From Defluviitaleaceae bacterium (GTDB lineage: Bacteria; Bacillota; Clostridia; Lachnospirales; WQUN01): a stretch of 58,121 bases of DNA. The stretch covers positions 1-58,121 of the forward strand of contig WRLD01000018.1 in assembly GCA_009777845.1 (NCBI GenBank). The letters run 5' to 3'. Each line of letters opens with the position of its first letter. Within the stretch, counting starts at the first letter, position 1. Made by a program: the position numbers and the translations under genes. The notes below the pieces were generated by a model, which did not search any database, was not told where the DNA came from, and worked only from the letters and a program-made list of their open reading frames with translations. This document shows positions 39,601 through 47,559 of the stretch, one piece after another.

Positions 39601-42570
39601 GGAAGCGGAAGCAGTGTAACGCGCCGCTTGACACAACGCTGGATAACGCCGACAGGCGCAATACAGCAAGGCGAGTTTGGCACGACCAACTACGCCGTGC
39701 TAAACCCCGAGGGCATCGCTTATATTTCCCTAGGCTCGGTAACAAGAAGCAACGCGCGCCCTGCGGAAAACATGGCTAGCCGCGACTATATCCTACGTCA
39801 CCATAGCGCGAACAACGGCGGTACAGCCGCCGCGCCAGACCCCAATCTACGCCACTTCTCTACAGTAAGCGTAACGCCCGACTCGTTCTCCGTAGCCACC
39901 TATACGCTAAACAACGCCGCCGCAGGCGTAGCAAACCGCTACACAATGGTTGACCTTTACACCATTGTCAAAAACTCTAGCGGAAATACAATACCGCCAG
40001 GCACGGTAATACCGCAATTTGACAATACGCCGACAGACGTACCAGACCCATATACAGATATTCGCTTTAACTGGGACTTAAACCTCACGCCCGAGCCAGA
40101 CCGCAATGTGTCGCTAGGCGGTACAAACCATATACGCGTGCTGTCTGGGCTAGAGATTACGCCATGTATGATAGAGCCTAACGAGGATTTTACCGTTACC
40201 ATGAATTTCAATTCTTTAGGTAACAACAGCACAAGGCGTTTTGTCGTATGGACGGATTTATCGGGCGCGGCTTCCGTCATAAACAATGTTTCGTTCTTGA
40301 CTACCGCCAATATTGTGGCAGGAAATGCTGCTGTTTCGCCGCGTATTAACGCAGGCGACAGCTCCGCCACGGTTACTATTCCGCGCGGACTAATAACAAG
40401 CGGAACAAACACCGCAACCAAGCTATATGTTGCGATTACGATTGATGCAGGGGAAACAGGCTTCCCATCGGGCGGCGTTGCCGACAGGTACACAAACACT
40501 GGCGACCACCGCGGTCATAGCGAGTTCGCAGAGCGTGTCGCCAACATTCGCTTTAATTCGCGCGCTGTTTTGGGAATAGGCAACCCTGTACCATGTCCTC
40601 CCACTCGTTGTAATAACCTGCCCTGCCGATGTGACCCTAGCGCGCCCTCTACCGTTACGTTCAACCTAGCAGGCGGTACTCGCACAGGCGGCGGCGAGCT
40701 AGTGCAAATAGTAGCAGGCGGAAACGCCGCTACGCCTCCCACGGCATATCGTGAGGGCTATAGGCTCACTGGGTGGGACACACCGTTCAATAATATAACG
40801 ACTGATATTACCGTCACTGCCGTATGGCGGCAAGCGGTAGGCAGCAACGTAACCATAGTAAGCACTGGCACAGGCCATTCTGCTATGCCAAACAACCCTG
40901 CGGAGCAAGGCGAAACCGTTACGCTTAACGCAGGCTCGCCGCCTGCTAACAGCCAGTTTGTAAGCTGGACTTCCTCGCAGGTGACAATCACTAACCCAAC
41001 CATGCCAAACGGCGCGACATTCACTATGCCAAACAACGCCGTCACCGTTACCGCAAACTGGGAAACAGTGGTACAACAGCCGTCTGTAGTCACATGGCCC
41101 ACAGGCCTAACAGCGGTAACAGGGCAAACCGTGAGTCAAATCCCGTTGCCTGGCAACCTTGGCACGCCTGGCACGTTCTCGTGGTTCTCGCCAACCTCGC
41201 TAGTAGGCGCGGTGGGTACGCGTACTCATGTGCTTAGATTTACACCAGATAACACATACGCGTTTACTACAGTAAACCAGTCTGTGAGTGTAAATGTAAC
41301 GGCTACAGGCCCGATGACAGAAACTGTAATATATGATATGCAGACTACTAATAGACACCCTGCGGCTGGGTTTGCCGAGTTTGCGGGTACTGGTGCTTTG
41401 CCAAGCGGCATGGTGTCTGCGTTTGCTCCGCTTACTAGGGGCGGCGGCTCTGATACTACCTTTGCCGTAAACGGAACAGCAGGCAGTAGGTCAATCGCTA
41501 TTACTAACAGGAACGGCGTAAGCCAAACCGTACGCCTTACACTAGGCGGAACAGAGGGCTTGGGTAGTGTGGGTATGCCTACCGTAGCAGGTAGCTCTTA
41601 TCGAATAGAATATACCGCGCGCTTCCCTAACGCTTCGGCTATCCCTCGTCTGCGTTTCGAGAGCTTGACCGATGCTTCCCTCGTGCCTGGCGGTGTATTG
41701 AGCGGAGGGCATGTTCTTGTTGATGCCGCCGCTTCCGTTCCTGCTAATACAGAATTTACACATTCTGTAACACTTACACGCGAACAGCTAGTGGCTATTG
41801 GTTCGCGTACCCTAAACATGTCAGAAACTGGCAACACCGCAAATATAAACATTTCTAATGTACGCATTATACAGCTTTCACCTGCCCCCATACCCACGCT
41901 GTACCCAGTAAGCATGAACGGCGCAGGTACTGGCGCAACAGTAAGCAAAAACCCTGCGGAAGCAGGCGACACAATTTCTATAAATGCAGGAACACGCGCA
42001 GGCTATAGCTTCACAGGCTGGACTTCTGCGCCGTCCGTAGGCTTCGCCAACGCAAGCAGTGCAAGCACTAGCTTCAATATGGCAGGCGCGCCCGTTACGC
42101 TCGTGGCAAACTGGCAGGTAGACGCTTCGTCACAATTTACGGTGACAATCGCAACCAACGGCGGCAATCACGTAAGCGGCGGCCAGCTTTCACAGCAAAT
42201 AAGCAACGGCGGCACGGCAACCGCGCCTGTACTGGAACGCTCGGGCTGGGTGCTTACTGGCTGGACATCTAGCGCGGCAGGCAATCCTGCGTTTAGCTTC
42301 ACCACGCCGATTACCGCCAACATCACGATTACAGCACAATGGTCACGGCTAGGCGCGTTGTCGTCTGGCGGTACTGGCAGTGTGTCCTCCGCAGACGTTG
42401 TATGGCTCGCTCGCGCGATTGCAGGTCATTCTGGCTTTGCCAAGCCTGCGCCGACCGACCCGATGTTCGCCGTTGCAGATATAAACGGCGACGGCGCGGT
42501 AGACGCGGCGGATATTACGGCGTTTATGCGATGGCTTGTTGGGTGGGAGCTGTCGGATTTGCGAGGGTAG
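36697..42570 (+). CDS. Dockerin-bearing GH5 cellulase fused to a metallophosphoesterase
   Basis: 1957 residues, secreted (signal peptide MSKTNLAKRFTALLLTVVMV...TAAG). Residues about 118-530 are a GH5 endoglucanase: GPGWNLGNTFD, acid/base Glu in FEGLNEP near 300, nucleophile Glu in FGEWGA near 427. A cadherin/Ig-like module follows (about 530-620). Residues about 625-1110 resemble purple acid phosphatase: a FN3-like domain, then GDIQ, GDQVSE, GNHD (near 821), SFHYSPY and GHDHVYSR (near 955). Then come an unknown module with a CNNLPCRC linker (about 1121-1315), InlB-like repeats, an Ig-like domain, a carbohydrate-binding-like module (about 1545-1730), more InlB-like repeats, and a dockerin (about 1887-1953, DINGDGAVDAADITAFMRWL). 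GGAGGG lies 7 bases before the ATG. Confidence 0.9.
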   Translation: MSKTNLAKRFTALLLTVVMVLSLNPITAAGFLPSGGEIDLALEQLQELEHSHGSNENNDGDQSQILGFSDTTDTAESQLLGFSDTADTDEGPVYDMSEQELFGFSSIEMSCAFCVVENMGPGWNLGNTFDYTHIGHSSSCSLCIPNPSSPPSSSNGTGIWNCGGTTKYSDRSAQQLETQWIGGSTNATTQALITNVYNAGFRTIRIPVTWYKATGGPPSWTIRADYMARVKNVVNWAYNAGVEGDRMTIILNTHHEELIYNEWLGNTNISRSQAYITRIWEQICAEFNNGYDERLIFEGLNEPRVRGDSAEWNGGSSTHRTNLNALAQTFVNTVRASGGNNQYRMLMVPTYAASATTTALNGFERPNDPTGNTPNRIILSVHAYEPNNFAGVGSGPLVHTWTEANVTTMMNRVTTRATALGVPVVFGEWGAVSRSSSTNETTRANYASFYAQEAARRGFSQVWWDNGATNSSNHNAMEGNFGLFHRRSGTWTGTPSVPHMGLVFPNITNAIRAGHTAGIGQRGASKCQCPVIPIFTSPNNFSVQQGTASNMPLTADSVSAVTFSFGTPAPPAGVTISGTPPRLNVASTVPNGSYVFQIRATNSQGTATQSFALNVSATGAPRGRNYRNLTLTPHHTNTGMRFTWHSGSPTGGIEIWQQGQPDTIRTIASTRTDSFVVERTGSEGGLGDYNVHQLTVTNLLPNTVYQYVVTWDVGKSSPKTFRTGGANTFQFFAVGDIQIGTGGIEYDREDWTNLMSNAAAIFPQAQFILSAGDQVSEAVIETGGNAKSPTPLQLRGAQRRFDSVFSPNQMHSLPFAPVTGNHDVQKTGSAGNNMNPFLWHRHYNFTNISSGSNAEVRRHASTDLDTDVEFDYWFRYGNVLFIQLDGETPNFTSTSRRTWFDNVVTANADATWRVVSFHYSPYSANRPSNQSPKPNIIANWIPVFEANDIDIVFSGHDHVYSRSHHMRRGSGSSVTRRLTQRWITPTGAIQQGEFGTTNYAVLNPEGIAYISLGSVTRSNARPAENMASRDYILRHHSANNGGTAAAPDPNLRHFSTVSVTPDSFSVATYTLNNAAAGVANRYTMVDLYTIVKNSSGNTIPPGTVIPQFDNTPTDVPDPYTDIRFNWDLNLTPEPDRNVSLGGTNHIRVLSGLEITPCMIEPNEDFTVTMNFNSLGNNSTRRFVVWTDLSGAASVINNVSFLTTANIVAGNAAVSPRINAGDSSATVTIPRGLITSGTNTATKLYVAITIDAGETGFPSGGVADRYTNTGDHRGHSEFAERVANIRFNSRAVLGIGNPVPCPPTRCNNLPCRCDPSAPSTVTFNLAGGTRTGGGELVQIVAGGNAATPPTAYREGYRLTGWDTPFNNITTDITVTAVWRQAVGSNVTIVSTGTGHSAMPNNPAEQGETVTLNAGSPPANSQFVSWTSSQVTITNPTMPNGATFTMPNNAVTVTANWETVVQQPSVVTWPTGLTAVTGQTVSQIPLPGNLGTPGTFSWFSPTSLVGAVGTRTHVLRFTPDNTYAFTTVNQSVSVNVTATGPMTETVIYDMQTTNRHPAAGFAEFAGTGALPSGMVSAFAPLTRGGGSDTTFAVNGTAGSRSIAITNRNGVSQTVRLTLGGTEGLGSVGMPTVAGSSYRIEYTARFPNASAIPRLRFESLTDASLVPGGVLSGGHVLVDAAASVPANTEFTHSVTLTREQLVAIGSRTLNMSETGNTANINISNVRIIQLSPAPIPTLYPVSMNGAGTGATVSKNPAEAGDTISINAGTRAGYSFTGWTSAPSVGFANASSASTSFNMAGAPVTLVANWQVDASSQFTVTIATNGGNHVSGGQLSQQISNGGTATAPVLERSGWVLTGWTSSAAGNPAFSFTTPITANITITAQWSRLGALSSGGTGSVSSADVVWLARAIAGHSGFAKPAPTDPMFAVADINGDGAVDAADITAFMRWLVGWELSDLRG

Positions 42571-42582
42571 AGTAAATTCCCT

Positions 42583-42826
42583 TGTAGGGGACGAGTTTAC
42601 TCGTCCCGAGGTACGCACGTAGCTGTGGATTTAAAAGATTATGGAACGCGGATTTTCGCGGATTTGGCGGATTTTCGCGGATTCTGTCTGGCATGGTTAT
42701 TAAAATCCGTGTAAATAAAAGCCTACGTAATTTATGTTTCGTTAGTTTTTAATTAACGCGAGAAAAAAATCCGCGAAAATCCGTTAAATCCGCGAAAATC
42801 CGCGTTCCATGCCTTTAAAAAAATTT
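42583..42826. repeat. Family B half element and family C pair
   Basis: 42583-42611 is a B hairpin in which the stem reads GGGACGAGTTTACTCGTCCC, a compensated change from GGGACGGATTTATCCGTCCC. 42640-42816 is a C element bounded by TGGAACGCGGATTTTCGCGG and AATCCGCGTTCCATGCC. No gene lies in this 290-base interval between the two cellulase genes. Confidence 0.75.
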
Positions 42827-42862
42827 GCGTTCTGTCTAAAGTGTATTGAAAGGGTGAATTAA

Positions 42863-45800
42863 ATGAAAAAGCAATTCTCGTCACGCTTACTATCATTGTT
42901 TTTAACATTCTTAATGGTGCTATCGCTTGTCCCTGCGTTTCCGCAGACTGTGCTGGCTAACACGGAAGTAAACTACGCGCGGCTTTTGCAGACCTCGCTG
43001 TACTTCTTTGATGCTAATATGTGCGGTCATAACGTAACTACTCGTTCGCAATTTGCGTGGAGGAACAACTGCCACTTGCAAGACCAGAATATCTCCGTAC
43101 CCTCGGGTATGCGAGGGGAAGGCGGGCCTACCACCATTGACCTGCGCGGCGGCTTCCATGATGCGGGCGACCATGTAAAGTTTAATTTGCCTATTGCTTT
43201 TGCGGGAGTTTCGCTTGGTTGGGCTGTATACGAATACCGCGAGGAGTTCGCCAAGGCTGGCTCGCTAGACCATGCGGAACGTATACTCAACCATTTTGCC
43301 GAATATTACAAAAGATGCGTAGTTTATCAAGCTGACGGCACTATAGCCTCGTATGCGTACCAAGTGGGCGACGGCGGCGGCGGCAACGACCACGGCTACT
43401 GGGGCAATCCCTCTAACCAAACAGGCAGTGCCGCAGGAGCAAACAGGAACGCGCGCTTTACAGATTTATCAGCGGGCAACCCTGGTACAGACCAAGTGGC
43501 AATAGCGGCGGCATTGCTTGCACAAAACTATGTAAACTTCGGCGACCAAGAGGACTTAGACGTGGCTTTAGCCTTGTTTAACTGGGCGAGTAGCGGCTCT
43601 AAAGCCGTGGCTACGGCGGGTACAACCGGCTACTACAATTCCTCACGTTGGCAGGATAAGCTCGCGCTTGCAGGAGAATGGCTTGTTATCGCTACTGGTA
43701 GCACTAGCTACCGCAGAGATAGCAGCGGTAATCCCACCACAAGCAGCACAAGCTCGATTCCTCATATAAACTGGGCTTATAGCTGGGACAATGCGTGGCC
43801 GCAAGTCGCAATTTTAAGGCAAAACTGGGAAGCGGCAGAAAGAGAGCTTAACACAGACAGAATAAATAGAAACACCCCAACAAACTACAGTAACTGGAGC
43901 AACTGGGGAAATGCTCGTTATAATGCGGCAATGCAGGGCTTGGCACTGGTTCGTGATAATAGGCGTAACCAAAGCACCTATTCCACATGGGCGCACGAGC
44001 AAATGAGATTTTTGCTCGGCAATAATACTACGCGCAACTCGTATGTACTAGGCTATCCCTCTATCAATGCAGGTACGCCTACGGTTGCTCAAACGGCTAT
44101 GCGTTTACACCATAGGGCGGCCTCGGGTACAAATACGTTCCCATGGAACGCAGGAAATCCCAACCCTGCAAACCTGCTTACAGGCGCGTTGTTGGGCGGG
44201 CCTGCTACAACTAACGGCAGTTTCAAAAACGACTACGAAGATTATGAACACACAGAGGTAACCTGCGACTACAACGGAAGCCTCGTACTAGCGGCGGCAG
44301 GACATTACCGCAAAAACCCAACCCATACGCCTGTTCCGCTTAGCGAAATCCCAGGCAACTTCAGAACGCTTGTAGTCACGCCGACTCCGCCCACCATCAC
44401 CAGCGCGAACAACCTCACCGTAGCCCAAGGCACGGCGCGTACTATGTCGATTACGGCTTCTGGCTCTACGCCTATTACGTACACGCTCACTGGCGCGCCG
44501 TCGGGCGTTACCATAAGCGGCAATACGCTCAATATCGCGGCCTCGGTGGCTTCGGGCAGTCATACCTTTACCATTAACGCCACTAACGCACACGGAAGCG
44601 CGACACAGAGCTTTACGCTCAACATTTCGCGTACAATTAGATTTAACTGGAATCCGAACAAGACTGCCCCTGTAGACATAAACGTAAGCCGCGGCGCGAC
44701 TGACCATGTGCTTATGCTGTCGGGGCTAGAAATTACGCCATGTATTATTTCTGCCAATGGCGATGCTACGCTTACAATTAACTACACCTCGCAGGGCAAC
44801 AATAGTAACCGCAGACTTTTGGCGTGGACGAATTTGTCGGGTACCTCGGGCTTGAACAATATTTCGTTCTTGACTACGGCTCGGCTTACCGACCCTGCAA
44901 GCGTAATTATTTCGCCAGATACCATTATTGCGGGCGCTTCTACCGCTACGCTTACTATTCCGCGCAGGCTTCTCACAAGCGGCACAAACACAGCGACCAC
45001 GCTATATGTGGCTCTTGCCACAAACCAAGGGCTTACAGGTACAGGAAACACATACACCCAAGCCACAAATCACCGCGGAGGCGGCGATACCAACGAATTT
45101 ACACGCTTTGATTCCGTTGTGCTAACCACTGCCGCTGTTACCGCTCCTACCAACCCTGTGGAATGCGGCGTATGTAATAATTTGCCATGCAGATGTACCA
45201 CCGCGCCGATTACCTACCCCATAACAATAAGCGGCGGCGGCACAGGCGCGAGTGCAAGCCCGAACCCTGCGGCACAGGGTACGCTCGTCACGCTTAACGC
45301 AGGCACTGCGCCTACTGGACAGACCTTTTTAAACTGGACGGCATCGGGCGTGACAATACAAAACGCAACAAGCCAAACAAGCGCGACATTTACCATGCCC
45401 GCCAACGCCGTAACAGTTACGGCTAACTGGCAATCGGGCGGCACGCCAGTCGCGCCTACGGTAAACTGGCCGACTGGCTTGACCGCTACCGTAGGGCAAA
45501 CCCTCGGGCAGGTCGCACTGCCTACAAGCAATACAGGCGGCACGGCAGGCACCTTCTCGTGGACGGCAGGTAATAGCACGTCCGTGGGCGCGGTGGGCGT
45601 ACGCAGTCACAACGTCACCTTTACGCCAAGCAATCCTAGCGCGTTCCTTTCGGCTTCAAGCAACGTAAACATCACGGTATCGGCGGCTTCGACAGAAACG
45701 GTACTGTACGATATGCAAACGACCACAAGGCACACAGCGGCAGGCTTTAGCGCGTTTTCGGGTACTGGCTCGCTCTCTGGCTCTACGCTGACGGCGTTCG

Positions 45801-46915
45801 CGCCGCTCGACAGAACAGGCGCGGCAGGTACGACCACGTTCACGGCCTCGGGCAACGCAGGCAATCGCGCTGTAGTAGTTACCCAAAGAAGCGGCGTAGC
45901 GCACGCCATTCGCTTGATGCTAGGCGGCACAAACGGACTAGGCGGAAACGGCACGCCTGCTATTCCTATTTCCGCAGGAAATCTGTACCGCATAGAATAT
46001 TCTGGCACGTTCCCCGCAGGCGGTACGCCGCGTATACGCTTTGAGGGCGCGAGCGGAAATGTTGTGCCTGTGGCACAAGTGCCTGGCGGTACACAAGAGG
46101 GCAACCACGTTATTTTTGACGGTACTGCCGTAGGCATAAATGTGCCGTTTACGCATGGTATTACGCTTACGCGCGACCAGCTCGTGGCGATTGGCGCGAG
46201 GAACGTCAGTCTTTCGGCTACTTCCCAAAATATCGACATACACTACAGCAATATACGCATTATCGAGCTTCCCGCAGGAAGCGCAACCAACCCAGTAACC
46301 ATACAAAGCGGCGTAACAGGCGTAGCCGTACAGGGTGGCCCTAGCTTTGCGCCTGGCGCGACTGTTACACTAAATATAACGCCGCCCACAGGTTATCGAC
46401 TTGCGGCGAACGGAATAACCGCAACCGGCGTTTCCGTGACTAACGCTGTAGGCGCGACTACCGCCACGTTTACCATGCCTGCCAACGCGGTCACGATTAC
46501 CGCCATGAACTTTGTACCGCTCACCTACACCGTCACCTTTAACCTAAACGGCGGTACTCACACAGGCGGCGGCGCAGTTACGCAAACAATCAACCACGGC
46601 TCGGCGGCAACCGCGCCGATATTGACACGCAGCGGCTATGTGCTGGGCGGTTGGAGTACACCGCTCACAAACGTGACCGCAAACACCACCATAACCGCCA
46701 ACTGGCTACGCCTAGGCGCGTTGTCCTCGGGCGGCACTGGCAGTGTGTCCTCGGCAGACGTGGTATGGCTTGCGCGCGCGGTTGCAGGACATGCGGGCTT
46801 TACTATGCCTTTGCCGACTGACCCGCTGTTTGGGGTAGCGGATATAAATGGGGACGGTGCGGTTAATGCGGCTGATGTTACGGCGTTTATGAGATGGCTT
46901 GTTTGGGGGGCGTAG
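42863..46915 (+). CDS. Dockerin-bearing GH9 endoglucanase
   Basis: 1350 residues with a signal peptide (MKKQFSSRLLSLFLTFLMVL...VLA). The GH9 catalytic domain spans about 36-490: catalytic-base region GGFHDAGDHVKF near 96 and the acid-Glu region NDYEDYEHTEVTCDYN near 456. No family 3 carbohydrate-binding module is visible after it, though many GH9 enzymes have one. Downstream modules match the GH5 protein: Ig-like (about 510-590), unknown module with CNNLPCRC (about 592-775), InlB-like, Ig-like, carbohydrate-binding-like (about 945-1135), InlB-like, and a dockerin at the C-terminus (about 1288-1348). The TAG stop lies in a family A hairpin. AAAGGGTG lies 7 bases before the ATG. Confidence 0.92.
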   Translation: MKKQFSSRLLSLFLTFLMVLSLVPAFPQTVLANTEVNYARLLQTSLYFFDANMCGHNVTTRSQFAWRNNCHLQDQNISVPSGMRGEGGPTTIDLRGGFHDAGDHVKFNLPIAFAGVSLGWAVYEYREEFAKAGSLDHAERILNHFAEYYKRCVVYQADGTIASYAYQVGDGGGGNDHGYWGNPSNQTGSAAGANRNARFTDLSAGNPGTDQVAIAAALLAQNYVNFGDQEDLDVALALFNWASSGSKAVATAGTTGYYNSSRWQDKLALAGEWLVIATGSTSYRRDSSGNPTTSSTSSIPHINWAYSWDNAWPQVAILRQNWEAAERELNTDRINRNTPTNYSNWSNWGNARYNAAMQGLALVRDNRRNQSTYSTWAHEQMRFLLGNNTTRNSYVLGYPSINAGTPTVAQTAMRLHHRAASGTNTFPWNAGNPNPANLLTGALLGGPATTNGSFKNDYEDYEHTEVTCDYNGSLVLAAAGHYRKNPTHTPVPLSEIPGNFRTLVVTPTPPTITSANNLTVAQGTARTMSITASGSTPITYTLTGAPSGVTISGNTLNIAASVASGSHTFTINATNAHGSATQSFTLNISRTIRFNWNPNKTAPVDINVSRGATDHVLMLSGLEITPCIISANGDATLTINYTSQGNNSNRRLLAWTNLSGTSGLNNISFLTTARLTDPASVIISPDTIIAGASTATLTIPRRLLTSGTNTATTLYVALATNQGLTGTGNTYTQATNHRGGGDTNEFTRFDSVVLTTAAVTAPTNPVECGVCNNLPCRCTTAPITYPITISGGGTGASASPNPAAQGTLVTLNAGTAPTGQTFLNWTASGVTIQNATSQTSATFTMPANAVTVTANWQSGGTPVAPTVNWPTGLTATVGQTLGQVALPTSNTGGTAGTFSWTAGNSTSVGAVGVRSHNVTFTPSNPSAFLSASSNVNITVSAASTETVLYDMQTTTRHTAAGFSAFSGTGSLSGSTLTAFAPLDRTGAAGTTTFTASGNAGNRAVVVTQRSGVAHAIRLMLGGTNGLGGNGTPAIPISAGNLYRIEYSGTFPAGGTPRIRFEGASGNVVPVAQVPGGTQEGNHVIFDGTAVGINVPFTHGITLTRDQLVAIGARNVSLSATSQNIDIHYSNIRIIELPAGSATNPVTIQSGVTGVAVQGGPSFAPGATVTLNITPPTGYRLAANGITATGVSVTNAVGATTATFTMPANAVTITAMNFVPLTYTVTFNLNGGTHTGGGAVTQTINHGSAATAPILTRSGYVLGGWSTPLTNVTANTTITANWLRLGALSSGGTGSVSSADVVWLARAVAGHAGFTMPLPTDPLFGVADINGDGAVNAADVTAFMRWLVWGA

Positions 46916-47040
46916 CCCCTTTTCACCGCTGTACTTTGGTGGGAATGTCGTCACGAGCCTTTTGGCTAGTTGCTTTTCACTGTGGGGCATTGCCCCTTTT
47001 CACCGACGTTGGTTTGGTGGGAATGTCGTCACGAGCCTTT
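46907..47040 (+). repeat. Two family A elements after the GH9 gene
   Basis: 46907-46960 carries the GH9 stop (GGGGGGCGTAGCCCCTTTTC), then GGTGGGAATGTCGTCACGAGCC. 46983-47040 is a second copy with GGGGCATTGCCCCTTTTC. Both are on the plus strand, co-directional with the gene. Confidence 0.85.
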
Positions 47041-47050
47041 ATAGCTATAG

Positions 47051-47086
47051 CAAATAAAAAAACGGCGTAAGCCGTTTTTTTATTTG
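47051..47086. terminator. Bidirectional intrinsic terminator
   Basis: AAAAAAACGGC-GTAA-GCCGTTTTTTT inside a longer CAAATA/TATTTG clamp; works on either strand by inspection. It separates the cellulase genes from the mobile element. Confidence 0.85.
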
Positions 47087-47173
47087 CCACGCCAAACGCA
47101 CGAACGACCAAAATGCCACGCCAAACGCACGCCACGCCAAAACGCACGAACGCCAAAACCTACACGGTTTTTT

Positions 47174-47284
47174 GTAGGGGACGGATTTATCCGTCCCGAG
47201 ATTACCTCGCTGTGCGTTAATTGACGTTACCCGCCCCGAATTGATGAACGTGCATACCTCGGGACGGATAAATCCGTCCCCTAC
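47174..47284. repeat. Family B element, full length
   Basis: 111 bases, same orientation as the copies at 19895 and 20120. The GT-rich text before it (CGCACGAACGCC AAAACC) is the complement of the text between those two copies. Confidence 0.8.
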
Positions 47285-47404
47285 AACTAACCCCAAGGGG
47301 CTATAAACTAAAGGAAGTATTTGCGACAGGGAAAATATTTTCAACTTGTGCAAAAAAGACTTCCGAAAACGCGCCCTCAAATTCCTACATATGAGGGGCT
47401 AACT

Positions 47405-47525
47405 TTTACAAGTTGCTTTGGCAAGTTGCTTTGGGAAGTTGCTTTGGGACGTTACTTTCACAAGTTGCTTTTACACGTTACGTTCACAAGTTGTTTCGGC
47501 AAGCCACCTTGCCAAGCCACCCCTC
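47405..47525 (+). repeat. Minisatellite upstream of the large recombinase
   Basis: About nine imperfect 12-14 base units of the type CAAGTTGCTTTGG, decaying to CACGTTACGTTCA and CAAGCCACC. They end about 35 bases before the recombinase start. I see no coding reason for the periodicity. Confidence 0.7.
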
Positions 47526-47559
47526 GCAAATCAAAAAACCACAGGGAGGGTTTAAAACC

